Positions 42,087-49,726 of a stretch of DNA of 64,000 nt are shown here, one piece after another. This DNA comes from Serratia sarumanii. GTDB taxonomy: Bacteria > Pseudomonadota > Gammaproteobacteria > Enterobacterales > Enterobacteriaceae. A program made the position numbers and the translations under genes. The notes under the pieces were generated by a model. The model did no database searches. It was not told where the DNA came from and worked only from the letters and a program-made list of their open reading frames with translations. The first letter of the stretch is position 1. Every line of letters begins with the position of its first letter. The stretch spans positions 2,852,001-2,916,000 of the forward strand of contig NZ_CP124750.1 of NCBI RefSeq assembly GCF_029962605.1. Direction: 5' to 3'.

Positions 42087-42127
42087 CTTGAGTATTTCCT
42101 TTGGATTGTTTAAACCGCCCGTGGGCG

Positions 42128-42244
42128 TTACATAGACAAACTAGAGTCGTTACTGCTTGAGGCACTAAGATAAGGATCGGCAGAGAAGCGGTATTCAACG
42201 CTAACGTCTTTACTCAGAACTTCTTTACTGAAAATGCCACACAT
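42128..42244 (-). CDS. yobF: Small stress protein YobF
   Basis: 38 residues: [20 protein letters not shown] with a Ser-rich tail ending SSLSM. The first 25 residues match E. coli YobF ([20 protein letters not shown]). The E. coli protein is longer (47) and its tail differs. E. coli YobF is a DUF2527 heat-shock-responsive small protein cotranscribed with cspC; here it lies 41 bp upstream of cspC. Strong by sequence and position despite the size. Confidence 0.92.
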   Translation of the reverse strand: MCGIFSKEVLSKDVSVEYRFSADPYLSASSSNDSSLSM

Positions 42245-42538
42245 ATACAGAACTGTACCTCGTTTTACCCAGATGCGTTATCACATACTCTGTATGCGAT
42301 GGCAAGCCATTTTTAATCACTGAACGACATGTCGCACATATTTGAAACGGTCGAGCGCCGCATTTGCTTAAATAGCCCAAAAGATGTTGAAGCATCGGCT
42401 ATTTTCTGCTTGCCAAAATCACTGCGCCAGACCCCGCATTCTGATAGCGTTTTAACAAAACTTTCATCGTTTTGACGCCTCTCCTTCTCGGCACTTTCGC
42501 TTTTTTGCCGCTTATAGCGTTAAAAAATTTGAATCTTT
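42245..42538. other. Upstream region of yobF-cspC
   Basis: About 290 bp without a gene; AT-rich, carrying the minus-strand promoter and leader of yobF-cspC. The plus-strand end (AAAAAATTTGAATCTTTATGG) may hold a promoter for the structured region that follows. Confidence 0.35.
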
Positions 42539-42800
42539 ATGGAATGTCATATGCAACATTTGAATATCGATGAACGGGGGCCAATTTATTCAATGCTCCT
42601 CCGACCCTTTAGCGCCGGAAAGCGCATTCATCGTCGGTCTTCAACCCTGCCGCCACAGGGTGAGAACCCCATCGCGTCGGAAGGCGCAAGTGAAGCGGGT
42701 ACCGCGGGCAACGGTTGCATAAGCATGCAACCTCCAGACGCCTCTCCCGCTGGCCGGTTGTTTCATCCTAAATAATCCGAAAGCCACGAGTCTGAATAAC
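42539..42800 (+). ncRNA. Unexplained structured intergenic region with short ORF
   Basis: Between yobF and an MBL-fold gene, about 260 bp contain three perfect or near-perfect inverted repeats: ACCCTG/CAGGGT (42644-42661), GGTTGCAT/ATGCAACC (42713-42732), and AGCGGG (42694-42699) with CCCGCT (42746-42751) enclosing the second. A 74-codon ORF from ATG 42551 (MQHLNIDERGPIYSMLL) ends at 42775 but lacks a clear ribosome site and resembles no known protein. A stand-alone regulatory RNA, possibly with a short peptide, is a guess. Confidence 0.35.
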
Positions 42801-42926
42801 CGGAATAATCTTATGAATAGCGAAAGTGTGGCATGGAATTAAATCTTGAAGATCGGGTGGTTATTTGAATCACCACCCGTGCTTATCGATTCTGCTAATT
42901 ACCGCCACGCTTTCAAACCGTTGATC

Positions 42927-43961
42927 TTATTCTTTCCCCGGTACCGCAGGGCGAAGAGAGAACGCTTGCTGCGAGTCCTGCAACGCGATGCGCTCGCCAA
43001 TCTTCAACGGGTGGAATTGATGCTGATCCAGCCCCGCCTCGCTCAGCGCCAGGTTCAACTGCTGCGGCGGCTCGTCGAGCGATTCGTCCGCCAATTCGAA
43101 TACCCCCCAATGGATGGGAATGGCGCGCGGCTGATTCAGCTCGCGATACAACGTCACCGACTGCTGCGGATCCATATGCTGCTCCTGCATGAACCAGCGC
43201 GGCGCATAGGCGCCAATCGGCAGCGCCGCCACGTCGAACGGCCCCAGCCGTTGACCGATCTCCGCCAGCCGTTCCGAATAGCCGCTGTCGCCGGAAAAAT
43301 AAAACCGCAGCGCCGGATGGTGGATCACCCAGCCGCACCACAACGAGCGATTGCGATCCCACAGCGTGCGCATGCTCCAATGCCGCGCCGGCGTGGCGTA
43401 GACCGTCAGTTCGCCCAGCGACAGGCTCTGCCACCAGTCCAGTTCATGCACCTTCAGCCGATAGCGGCGAAACCAGCGCTTCAATCCGAGCGGCACGATA
43501 AACTCGGCCTGTGGAAAGCGCCGCGCCAGCTGCCGCACCGTGCGCCTGTCGAGATGATCATAATGATTATGGGAGATCAGCACCGCATCCACCGCCGGCA
43601 GTTGCCCCACCGTCAGCGGCGTCGGCGTTCTGCGCTTCGGGCCGTAGAAGCTCAGCGGCGATGCGCGTTCAGACAACACCGGGTCGATCAGGATATAGCG
43701 CCCGCCCAGCCGCAGCAGCATTGACGCATGTCCAAGCCACCAAATGCTGTCATCGCCGCCGCTGAGATCGGCGGGTTGCCACCAACGCTCGGTAAATTGC
43801 GCGTAGCCCTGCTGCGGCGGCCTGGGCAGCCCCTGCCGCTTGCGTTCATCCTGCCAACGCTGCAGGTCGCCCTCCTGGCGCTGCGAGGGTTCCGGGTTGC
43901 GAAATCCCTCCGGCGTGTGATGCGCCTTGGCCGCGTCGTAATAACGGTTGATTCTCTTCAT
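42927..43961 (-). CDS. MBL-fold metallohydrolase (NAPE-PLD-like)
   Basis: 344 residues from MKRINRYYDAAK. The metallo-beta-lactamase motif is SHNHYDHLD (HxHxDH-like), followed by PLGLKRWF, a later His in PARHWS, the Asp in FYFSGDSGYSE, and the C-terminal HWGVFELADE. This motif set and the WWLGHASMLLRLGG start are typical of N-acyl-phosphatidylethanolamine phospholipase D-like bacterial proteins. No signal peptide is evident. The substrate is unknown. The frame continues to 44000 but the start at 43961 is preferred. Confidence 0.82.
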   Translation of the reverse strand: MKRINRYYDAAKAHHTPEGFRNPEPSQRQEGDLQRWQDERKRQGLPRPPQQGYAQFTERWWQPADLSGGDDSIWWLGHASMLLRLGGRYILIDPVLSERASPLSFYGPKRRTPTPLTVGQLPAVDAVLISHNHYDHLDRRTVRQLARRFPQAEFIVPLGLKRWFRRYRLKVHELDWWQSLSLGELTVYATPARHWSMRTLWDRNRSLWCGWVIHHPALRFYFSGDSGYSERLAEIGQRLGPFDVAALPIGAYAPRWFMQEQHMDPQQSVTLYRELNQPRAIPIHWGVFELADESLDEPPQQLNLALSEAGLDQHQFHPLKIGERIALQDSQQAFSLRPAVPGKE

Positions 43962-44121
43962 CCTGCCTTTTCTCCCGACCACTGCGCCCTGCACGGGCAT
44001 GACTTTCAGTGTAACAAACCCGATGAAGCTCGCACTTTGTCAGCCGTGCGCTGCATCTCGGGACCTTTTGCCGTATGCTGTTGTCTCACTCCGGTGAGAC
44101 AGCCAGGGCCGCCAAGAGCCC

Positions 44122-44138
44122 GTTAAGACTCTCTTAAG
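44122..44138 (+). promoter_or_regulatory. BasR/PmrA-like box
   Basis: GTTAAG-N5-CTTAAG is a direct repeat with 11-bp period, close to the PmrA consensus CTTAAK-N5-CTTAAK. It lies 44 bp upstream of the small membrane protein at 44182. The -10 element is not clear. Found by eye; other responders are possible. Confidence 0.45.
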
Positions 44139-44181
44139 ATCTTTGTGATTGACTTGTAGGGCATACAGAAAAGGAGAAGTT

Positions 44182-44472
44182 ATGAGTCGTTCTACATCCC
44201 GCAAATCAGGCATCGGCCTGGGGCGCCGTATTCGCAGCGCGCTGCTGGCGCAGAAGCAATACTGGAAAATGTATTTCGCCATGAAGCTGCGCCGTCTGCG
44301 CGTACCTGCCCCGCTGGTGGTGCTGGGCGGTTCGCTGCTCGGATTCTTCATGCTGACCCTGCTGATGCTCAGCGTGGTCGCCATCGACGTGATCAGCACC
44401 CTGCTGCTGCTGTGTCGGAAACTGCTGGGGCGGGGGCATAGTGAGGGGCGAGCCTTTATGCCGCGCGGCTAA
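44182..44472 (+). CDS. Basic small membrane protein of unknown function
   Basis: 96 residues starting MSRSTSRKSGIGLGRRIR behind AAAGGAGAAG, a strong ribosome site. The N-terminal ~45 residues are strongly basic (R/K-rich, with LRRLRVP). A long hydrophobic stretch at about 46-78 (LVVLGGSLLGFFMLTLLMLSV) can form one span or a hairpin. A short basic C-terminus follows. It lies alone behind the BasR/PmrA-like box. No named family is recognised; an envelope-stress role is only suggested by context. Confidence 0.65.
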   Translation: MSRSTSRKSGIGLGRRIRSALLAQKQYWKMYFAMKLRRLRVPAPLVVLGGSLLGFFMLTLLMLSVVAIDVISTLLLLCRKLLGRGHSEGRAFMPRG

Positions 44473-44518
44473 CGAGAAGAGAAGCGGAGGCGCGCAATAC
44501 GCCTCCGCAGCATACCGA

Positions 44519-45880
44519 TTAACGCTTGGCGCCTTTACGGCGCGTCAGCATAAACCCGCACCACAGCACCGCAATCCACACCGGCATCAGCAACACCGAA
44601 ATGCGGATCCCTTCGCTGAAATACATAATCACCAGAATCAGGCTGAGGAACGCCAGGCACAGGTAGTTGCCGAACGGGTACCACAGCGCCTTAAAGCTGG
44701 GAATGACGCCCTGGCGGTTCTTGGCGGCGCGGAATTTCAGGTGCGCCAGGCAGATCATCACCCAGTTGATCACCAACGTTGAAACCACCAGCGCCATCAG
44801 CAGCTCAAACGCCTTGCCGGGCATCAGGTAGTTAATCAGCACGCCGATCGAGGTAATCAACGCCGATAGCGCAATGGACAGCACCGGCACGCCGCGCTTG
44901 TTAACCCGCGTCAGCGCCTGCGGCGCATTGCCCTGGCTGGCCAGCCCGAACAACATGCGGCTGTTGGCATAAACGCCGCTGTTGTAGACCGACAGCGCGG
45001 CGGTCAGCACCACCACGTTGAGCACGGTCGCCACCAGATTGCTGTTCAGGGCATGGAAAATCAGCACGAACGGGCTGCCCCCCTCCACCACTTGCCCCCA
45101 CGGATAGAGCGACAGCAGCACGGTCAGCGAGCCGATATAGAAGATCAGAATGCGGTACACCACCTGATTGGTGGCTTTGGGAATGCTGCGGCGCGGATCG
45201 GCGGCTTCCGCCGCGGTGATGCCGACCATTTCCAGGCCGCCGAACGAGAACATGATCACCGCCATCGCCATCACCAGCCCGGAGAAGCCGTGCGGCATAA
45301 AGCCGCCCTGCTGCCACAGGTTGGTGATGCTGGCCTGCGGCCCGCCGTTGCCGCTGACCAACAGCCAGGCGCCGAACACGATCATGCCGACAATCGCCAC
45401 CACTTTGATGATGGCGAACCAAAACTCGGTTTCGCCGTACAGGCGCACGTTCACCAGGTTAATCAGGTTGATCAGCACGAAAAACAGCGCGGCGGAGGCC
45501 CAGGTGGGGATCTCCGGCCACCAGTACTGAATGTAGATGCCGACAGCGGTCAATTCCGCCATGCCGACCAGAATGAACATCGCCCAATAGTTCCAGCCGG
45601 AAAGAAAGCCGGCGAAGTCGCCCCAATATTTATAGGCAAAGTGGCTGAACGATCCGGCGACCGGCTCCTCCACCACCATTTCGCCCAGCTGGCGCATGAT
45701 TAAAAACGCGATAAAACCACCGATGGCGTAACCCAACAGCACGGCGGGGCCGGCCATTTTAATGGTTTGCGCAATGCCGAGAAATAAACCGGTACCGATG
45801 GCGCCCCCGAGGGCAATAAGCTGTATATGTCTGTTTTTTAAGCCGCGTTTTAGCGGAGTATCCTGATGCTGACCGCCCAT
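44519..45880 (-). CDS. pheP: Aromatic amino-acid permease (PheP/AroP type)
   Basis: 453-residue APC-superfamily proton symporter, 12 predicted helices. N-terminal LKRGLKNRHIQLIALGGAIGTGLFLG is shared by AroP and PheP. Segments NLVNVRLYGETEFWFAIIK, NSGVYANSRMLFGL and FKALWYPFGNYLCLAFL are closer to E. coli PheP (phenylalanine-specific). The symbol is a best guess; AroP-like broader specificity is possible. No nearby aromatic amino-acid genes are seen. Confidence 0.78.
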   Translation of the reverse strand: MGGQHQDTPLKRGLKNRHIQLIALGGAIGTGLFLGIAQTIKMAGPAVLLGYAIGGFIAFLIMRQLGEMVVEEPVAGSFSHFAYKYWGDFAGFLSGWNYWAMFILVGMAELTAVGIYIQYWWPEIPTWASAALFFVLINLINLVNVRLYGETEFWFAIIKVVAIVGMIVFGAWLLVSGNGGPQASITNLWQQGGFMPHGFSGLVMAMAVIMFSFGGLEMVGITAAEAADPRRSIPKATNQVVYRILIFYIGSLTVLLSLYPWGQVVEGGSPFVLIFHALNSNLVATVLNVVVLTAALSVYNSGVYANSRMLFGLASQGNAPQALTRVNKRGVPVLSIALSALITSIGVLINYLMPGKAFELLMALVVSTLVINWVMICLAHLKFRAAKNRQGVIPSFKALWYPFGNYLCLAFLSLILVIMYFSEGIRISVLLMPVWIAVLWCGFMLTRRKGAKR

Positions 45881-46055
45881 CTTATCCTCATATGGCGTAC
45901 ACCCTTGCCGCTATCGGCCAAGATTTCACCAATCAATAAATGTATCTGCGGGCGGCTTTTTAACACTTAACCCCGTGAGCATCAAGGAGAAGCGCCCCGA
46001 GACGGCGGGCCGGAGCGCGATTTTTTAACCGTGAGAAAGCATGCAACGGTGGCGT

Positions 46056-46292
46056 TCAGCCAGGCATACCGCACAGTTTGGTCAGGTTGCGCGCGCCGAT
46101 CATCAGCGTGGCGACATAGGATTGGCTACGCGTGACCACTTCCACCGCCACGCGATCGTTTTGATATTTTATCAGGTAGGTCGAGGGCCAGCCCTGACGG
46201 CGCTGGCCGAAGCTTTCGGCATGACGATCGATCGCCGCATGGGCAATCACCAGATGAGACAAGTTTTTATCACCTTTGATAATGCGCTTCAT
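46056..46292 (-). CDS. Phage-type small protein (DUF4060-like)
   Basis: 78 residues starting MKRIIKGDKNLSHLVIAHAAI. The middle and end (VAVEVVTRSQSYVATLMIGARNL) recall the DUF4060 family found in lambdoid prophages. No signal or membrane span. It precedes a permease gene and follows another phage-type gene on the same strand, so both may be prophage remnants or captured morons. The family call is from memory and moderate. Confidence 0.55.
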   Translation of the reverse strand: MKRIIKGDKNLSHLVIAHAAIDRHAESFGQRRQGWPSTYLIKYQNDRVAVEVVTRSQSYVATLMIGARNLTKLCGMPG

Positions 46293-46366
46293 AAACAGCC
46301 TCCGCCAACGACAGCTCTGTTATTAGAAAAAGGAGAAACTCTTACCAATCACCGGTATTGTTCGAC

Positions 46367-46678
46367 TCAGTTAGCCTGTCGGCTCATCAGGAAGCAGATC
46401 ATCGCCGCGCGCAGCGGGCTGGCGCTGTCCGCCTGCCATTCACCGCCCTGGGTGCTCATGCGCGCCTGCCATTGCGGGCTGTCGCTTTGGTTATCGGGGT
46501 TCAGACTGATTTTGTTGGCGCAAATGATCGGCCAGGCATCGGAGGGATTCTTGCAGTAATCTTTACCTTTCACACCACCGTAGGGATACCACTTGTCCGG
46601 GTTCTCTCCGGTCAGCAGCGCGATGCTGCGGTTCACTTCGGCATCGCTTTCTTCGTACCATTTAATCATCGGCTTCAT
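46367..46678 (-). CDS. Phage-type protein (DUF2591/NinX-like)
   Basis: 103 residues. KDYCKNPSDAWPIICANKISL and the C-terminal SPLRAAMICFLMSRQ are hallmarks of DUF2591 (NinX-type) proteins, which occur in lambdoid phages. The function is unknown in phages. It lies isolated, 75 bp upstream of the DUF4060-like gene. No integrase or other phage genes are nearby. Confidence 0.7.
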   Translation of the reverse strand: MKPMIKWYEESDAEVNRSIALLTGENPDKWYPYGGVKGKDYCKNPSDAWPIICANKISLNPDNQSDSPQWQARMSTQGGEWQADSASPLRAAMICFLMSRQAN

Positions 46679-46839
46679 CCATCTTTCGTAAGGTTCGCGC
46701 TACATTACGATGTCTGTACGACAGTTTTATGACAGCGCCGCCGGTTTTCACATTATCTCTACTAATGCTTTGCCCCCTTTATCTTTCCTGAGCGCCTGCG
46801 TACACTTTTCTCTCTGTTCTGCGCCCAGGAAACGCATGC

Positions 46840-47247
46840 ATGTTGACCGGCCTCAACCATCTGACGCTTGCCGTCAGCGATCTCGATCGCAGCTTCGATT
46901 TTTATCGTCATCTATTGGGTTTTACCCCGCACGCCCGCTGGCAAGGCGGCGCCTATCTTTCATTGGGGTCATTGTGGCTATGCCTGTCGCTGGATGAAAG
47001 GCGCACGCAACAACACGAGCGCGATTACACCCATTACGCCTTCAGCGTAGCGCCGGAACACATTGAACAGGCCAGCCAGCAGTTGCGCCAGGCCGGCGTC
47101 GAAGAGTGGAAAAGCAATCGCAGCGAAGGCGAATCGCTCTATTTTCTCGATCCTGATGGGCATCAATTGGAGATCCATGCCGGCGATTTGGCCAGCCGCC
47201 TGGCGGCATGCCGGGAAAAACCTTATCAGGGCATGGTGTTTTACTGA
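46840..47247 (+). CDS. fosA: Fosfomycin resistance glutathione transferase FosA
   Basis: 135-residue VOC-fold metalloenzyme that adds glutathione to fosfomycin. It starts [18 protein letters not shown]. Metal ligands are His7, His65 and Glu111. Thr9, Lys91, Ser95, Tyr101 and Arg120 match catalytic or K+-loop positions of known FosA. The end [15 protein letters not shown] is also characteristic. Chromosomal location with no mobile element suggests an intrinsic gene. Activity is inferred from conserved residues. Confidence 0.93.
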   Translation: MLTGLNHLTLAVSDLDRSFDFYRHLLGFTPHARWQGGAYLSLGSLWLCLSLDERRTQQHERDYTHYAFSVAPEHIEQASQQLRQAGVEEWKSNRSEGESLYFLDPDGHQLEIHAGDLASRLAACREKPYQGMVFY

Positions 47248-47283
47248 GGCGCCCCGGCGGCAGCGCCAGCCGGAGCATCATGC

Positions 47284-47559
47284 TCAACGTTCGGGGATAA
47301 AACCTTTGAAATCCAGCGCGGGGCTGAGATCGTCGTCATCTGCAGCAGCGCCGTCAGTGCCAGCGCGGTGCGCCATGCGCTTCAACAGCGCCGTTTGCTG
47401 ACGCTGTTGCTCGGCAATCTCTTGCAGCAGGCGAATCTGCTCGTTGGCGCGCACGCTGGCGCGGTTCACCAGGAACCAAGCCCACAGCCCGGCCAGCAAC
47501 GCCACGGCGGCGAGGGCCAGCGACAACAGGCCGTTCTGGCCAAAACCTAAATCGTACAT
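47284..47559 (-). CDS. yebO: Small membrane protein YebO
   Basis: 91 residues. One membrane helix at about 12-32 is followed by VNRASVRANEQIRLLQEIAEQQRQQTALLKRM, close to E. coli YebO (FFINRASSRTNEQIELLE). A soluble acidic tail follows. In E. coli it sits next to mgrB in a PhoP-linked region; here mgrB is 81 bp upstream on the same strand. The function is unknown. Confidence 0.88.
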   Translation of the reverse strand: MYDLGFGQNGLLSLALAAVALLAGLWAWFLVNRASVRANEQIRLLQEIAEQQRQQTALLKRMAHRAGTDGAAADDDDLSPALDFKGFIPER

Positions 47560-47640
47560 GAAAAACCCTATCTACTGCGACATTCAGGCCGCCATCTTAA
47601 CACTCGCGGCGGCCGTGCGAACATCCCTGCCGAAAATTGC

Positions 47641-47799
47641 TTACCAGGGCACGAAGCGGGTCACCGAACAGATGCCCAACGCAAAATTTCCACCATCGTC
47701 GCAATAGCTGTCCAGCGCCAGCAGGTAGAAAAACAGGCAGGCAGCGACGGCCGTCATTATCACGAGGATTTTTTTTCGCAACAAATTTAGCAGCCTCAT
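47641..47799 (-). CDS. mgrB: PhoQ feedback inhibitor MgrB
   Basis: 52 residues: a short basic N-terminus (MRLLNLLRKKI), one membrane helix, then a periplasmic tail with Cys21 in the helix, Cys33 (SYCDD) and Cys44 (GICSVTRFVPW). The C-terminus matches the E. coli pattern CDQD...GICAINQFIPW, including the GIC and F-x-PW that contact PhoQ and the cysteines needed for function. MgrB inhibits PhoQ, and its loss raises polymyxin resistance in Klebsiella. It is placed upstream of yebO, as in E. coli. Confidence 0.92.
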   Translation of the reverse strand: MRLLNLLRKKILVIMTAVAACLFFYLLALDSYCDDGGNFALGICSVTRFVPW

Positions 47800-47960
47800 T
47801 GTTATCTGGGTAATCTATCGCGCATGTTATCACAGCGAAGTTAAACGAAGTTTAACTTTTCGTTTAGATTTCTGGCTATCGCCCGGTTTTCAGACTGTTA
47901 CCCTTGCCCTCGCATGCGCGCCGTGGCTAGATGCTCCCTCGGGGACAACGAGGAAATGCG

Positions 47961-48194
47961 ATGAGTAAATTGATTAAGTGGGTACTGGTGTTGGCTGTCA
48001 TTTACGGCGGCTTTTTGATCTCGGGCTACGGCGTGCTGATCGGCAGCAACAAAAACGTTGGCGGGTTGGGATTGCAGTGCAAATACCTGACGGCGCGTAA
48101 CGTGGCGATCGCCCAGTACGTGAATGGCGACAACGGTTTCATCGGCGTAGCCGACTGCCCGCTGTTCAAGAAAATCGAAACGGTGGTGGATTAA
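47961..48194 (+). CDS. yobH: YobH family protein
   Basis: 77 residues from MSKLIKWVLVLAVIYGGFLISGYGVLIGS, a signal-anchor or signal peptide. The mature part LGLQCKYLTARN and VADCPLFKKIETVVD matches E. coli YobH, with the two Cys likely bonded. The start at 47961 follows GAGGAAAT. It is divergent from mgrB, keeping the mgrB-yobH neighbourhood of E. coli. The function is unknown. Confidence 0.9.
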   Translation: MSKLIKWVLVLAVIYGGFLISGYGVLIGSNKNVGGLGLQCKYLTARNVAIAQYVNGDNGFIGVADCPLFKKIETVVD

Positions 48195-48234
48195 CCGCCA
48201 CCGCCCGACGCCGTCGCTCTGCGGCGGCCCCGCC

Positions 48235-48474
48235 TCAGTTGCGGGTAAACTTCATCTCGATCAGCGCAATCGCCTTGTCAATCGCTCGGCGGGTCACCGG
48301 ATCGGCGCCAGCAGGGTGCGTGGAGAAATCGATGCTTTTGAGCTGACCCGCCATCTTGTCGCGCACTTCGGTCGGCGCAATCACGTCGATAACGTCCAGA
48401 ATCTGTTTGATGACCAGTTGGCAAGCGACCAGATCGGAAGCCAATTCCTGCTCGTTGCTCAGCATGTCAGACAT
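48235..48474 (-). CDS. Small acidic protein, possibly DUF2594-like (YecF type)
   Basis: 79 residues from [31 protein letters not shown] behind AAGGAAAG. Helical, cytosolic. The pattern [16 protein letters not shown] resembles E. coli YecF (DUF2594), but similarity is short. A longer frame to 48567 lacks support. It is convergent with yobH. The function is unknown and the family call tentative. Confidence 0.6.
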   Translation of the reverse strand: MSDMLSNEQELASDLVACQLVIKQILDVIDVIAPTEVRDKMAGQLKSIDFSTHPAGADPVTRRAIDKAIALIEMKFTRN

Positions 48475-48658
48475 AATAACTTTCCTTCTTGATTCAAACG
48501 CCGCACAGAATAGCATGGCGTCCGCGCCATTGCCCGCTCTCCCCGTCTTTTTCCCCCTTCTGCGCACCGCCGGGCAAAAGCCCGCGGCGGATTAGCCTAT
48601 ACTTGCAGCATGACGGTGGCAAAAACCACCCCCAAGCCACAACCAACAGGAGAAAGTT

Positions 48659-48871
48659 ATGGCGAATCACAATGTGAAATCCTGGGCGACAGTGCGTGAA
48701 ACTTCGGTGGAGATCGCCGAAGCCATTTTTGAACTGGCAGGGAACGACGAAGTGTTGGCGCAGAAAATCTGGGAAGAAGGCAGCGACGAAGCGCTGGAGA
48801 AAGCCTTTGCCAAAACCACCGCCGACCAGCTTTATTGGGGAGAGGAAACCGTCGAGCGGAAAAACGTTTGA
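48659..48871 (+). CDS. yccJ: YccJ family protein
   Basis: 70 residues. [40 protein letters not shown] is nearly E. coli YccJ, and the end [11 protein letters not shown] is identical in form. In E. coli it is cotranscribed with wrbA; here no wrbA is adjacent. A mismatched hairpin (48887-48915) follows. The function is unknown. Confidence 0.92.
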   Translation: MANHNVKSWATVRETSVEIAEAIFELAGNDEVLAQKIWEEGSDEALEKAFAKTTADQLYWGEETVERKNV

Positions 48872-48886
48872 GCGCCTGCGCAACAA

Positions 48887-48915
48887 AAAGCCCGGGTTTC
48901 TGACCCAGGCTTTCC
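48887..48915 (+). terminator. Imperfect hairpin after yccJ
   Basis: AGCC-C-GGGT / ACCC-A-GGCT stem with one mismatch and loop TTCTG, followed by TTCCC. A plausible weak terminator. Confidence 0.5.
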
Positions 48916-48960
48916 CGATTGGCGTTCGCCCCGCTCAGCGGCGTGCAATATCTCTTGCTC

Positions 48961-49074
48961 TCACGGTTCTTCACCTCCCACACCTTCCGCGTTTTTCATG
49001 CTCATCACCGGCATCGCCATAAAAGCGCCGACGCCCACGATTACAACCAGAGTAATAATCACTGTCATTAACAT
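48961..49074 (-). CDS. Predicted 37-residue membrane protein
   Basis: ATG at 49074 encodes MLMTVIITLVVIVGVGAFMAM followed by a short soluble tail with NAEGVGGEEP. A single hydrophobic helix spans residues 3-20. GGGGTG lies six bases upstream. No homolog is recognised. It is short, so chance cannot be excluded, but the start context and hydrophobicity support it. Confidence 0.5.
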   Translation of the reverse strand: MLMTVIITLVVIVGVGAFMAMPVMSMKNAEGVGGEEP

Positions 49075-49234
49075 GCGATCACCCCATCAACGTTGAGTTG
49101 TTACGGCTGACTCTGTTTTGGCGGTTACTTGCTGCGGCCTTCTTTGCGTCCCCCACCGAGGCGGTGACCGTCTCAGATTAGCCGTTTTTCCTTTCGGCTG
49201 ACAAGCGGCGGTTACGCGGTTTTTCCGAATAATT

Positions 49235-49259
49235 GCCGCCCGACACCGGCGGCGTTTTT
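49235..49259 (+). terminator. Orphan intrinsic terminator
   Basis: GCCGCC / GGCGGC stem (49235-49240 with 49248-49253) with loop CGACACC, then GTTTTT. No plus-strand CDS ends near it; yccJ ends nearly 370 bp earlier and has its own hairpin. Confidence 0.6.
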
Positions 49260-49318
49260 GTCCACGGCGGCAAGTTGTGTATACTTCACCGCTATGTAGG
49301 TCTCACACTGACGCACTG

Positions 49319-49705
49319 ATGATACAAGAACACCACCTCTCATTGGTCTGCGCCCTCAGCAAATGGGTCGAAACTCACCTCGGACGAGTGATCCATCTCG
49401 AAGAGCTGGCCGAGTACTCCGGCTACTCGCTGTGGCACATGCAGAAGCTGTTCAAAGAAGCGACGGGAATTTCGCTCGGCAAATACATTCGCGAACGCCG
49501 TCTGGCCGGCGCGGTCTACCAACTGCGCAGCAGTGAAGCGTCGATCTTCGATATTGCCCTGGACTTTGGCTTCGGTTCACAGTCTCACTTCACGTACATG
49601 TTCAGAAAGCGTTTTAATATCACGCCCTATGATTTCCGCCAGGATTTGAGCGTCGATCTGCATATCGATCCGCCGCTGCACGTCATTCACCAAAAATCCG
49701 CCTGA
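49319..49705 (+). CDS. AraC-family regulator, MarA/SoxS/RamA size class
   Basis: 128 residues from ATG 49319 (MIQEHHLSLVCALSKWVETHLG). It is a bare AraC/XylS DNA-binding domain with two helix-turn-helices: LEELAEYSGYSLWHMQKLFKEATG and IFDIALDFGFGSQSHFTYMFRKRF. There is no effector domain, as in MarA, SoxS, RamA and TetD. YIRERRLAGAVYQL is the linker helix. Such regulators activate efflux and stress genes on abundance alone. The GTG at 49277 gives a longer, unsupported start. Exact ortholog is unclear. Confidence 0.85.
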   Translation: MIQEHHLSLVCALSKWVETHLGRVIHLEELAEYSGYSLWHMQKLFKEATGISLGKYIRERRLAGAVYQLRSSEASIFDIALDFGFGSQSHFTYMFRKRFNITPYDFRQDLSVDLHIDPPLHVIHQKSA

Positions 49706-49726
49706 AGCCCGCCGCAAACCGGCGGG

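Noticed and set aside
47840..47866. PhoP box at mgrB
   Set aside because: GTTTA-type half-sites are present, but spacing is 10 or 12 bp rather than 11, so it is not called as a site.
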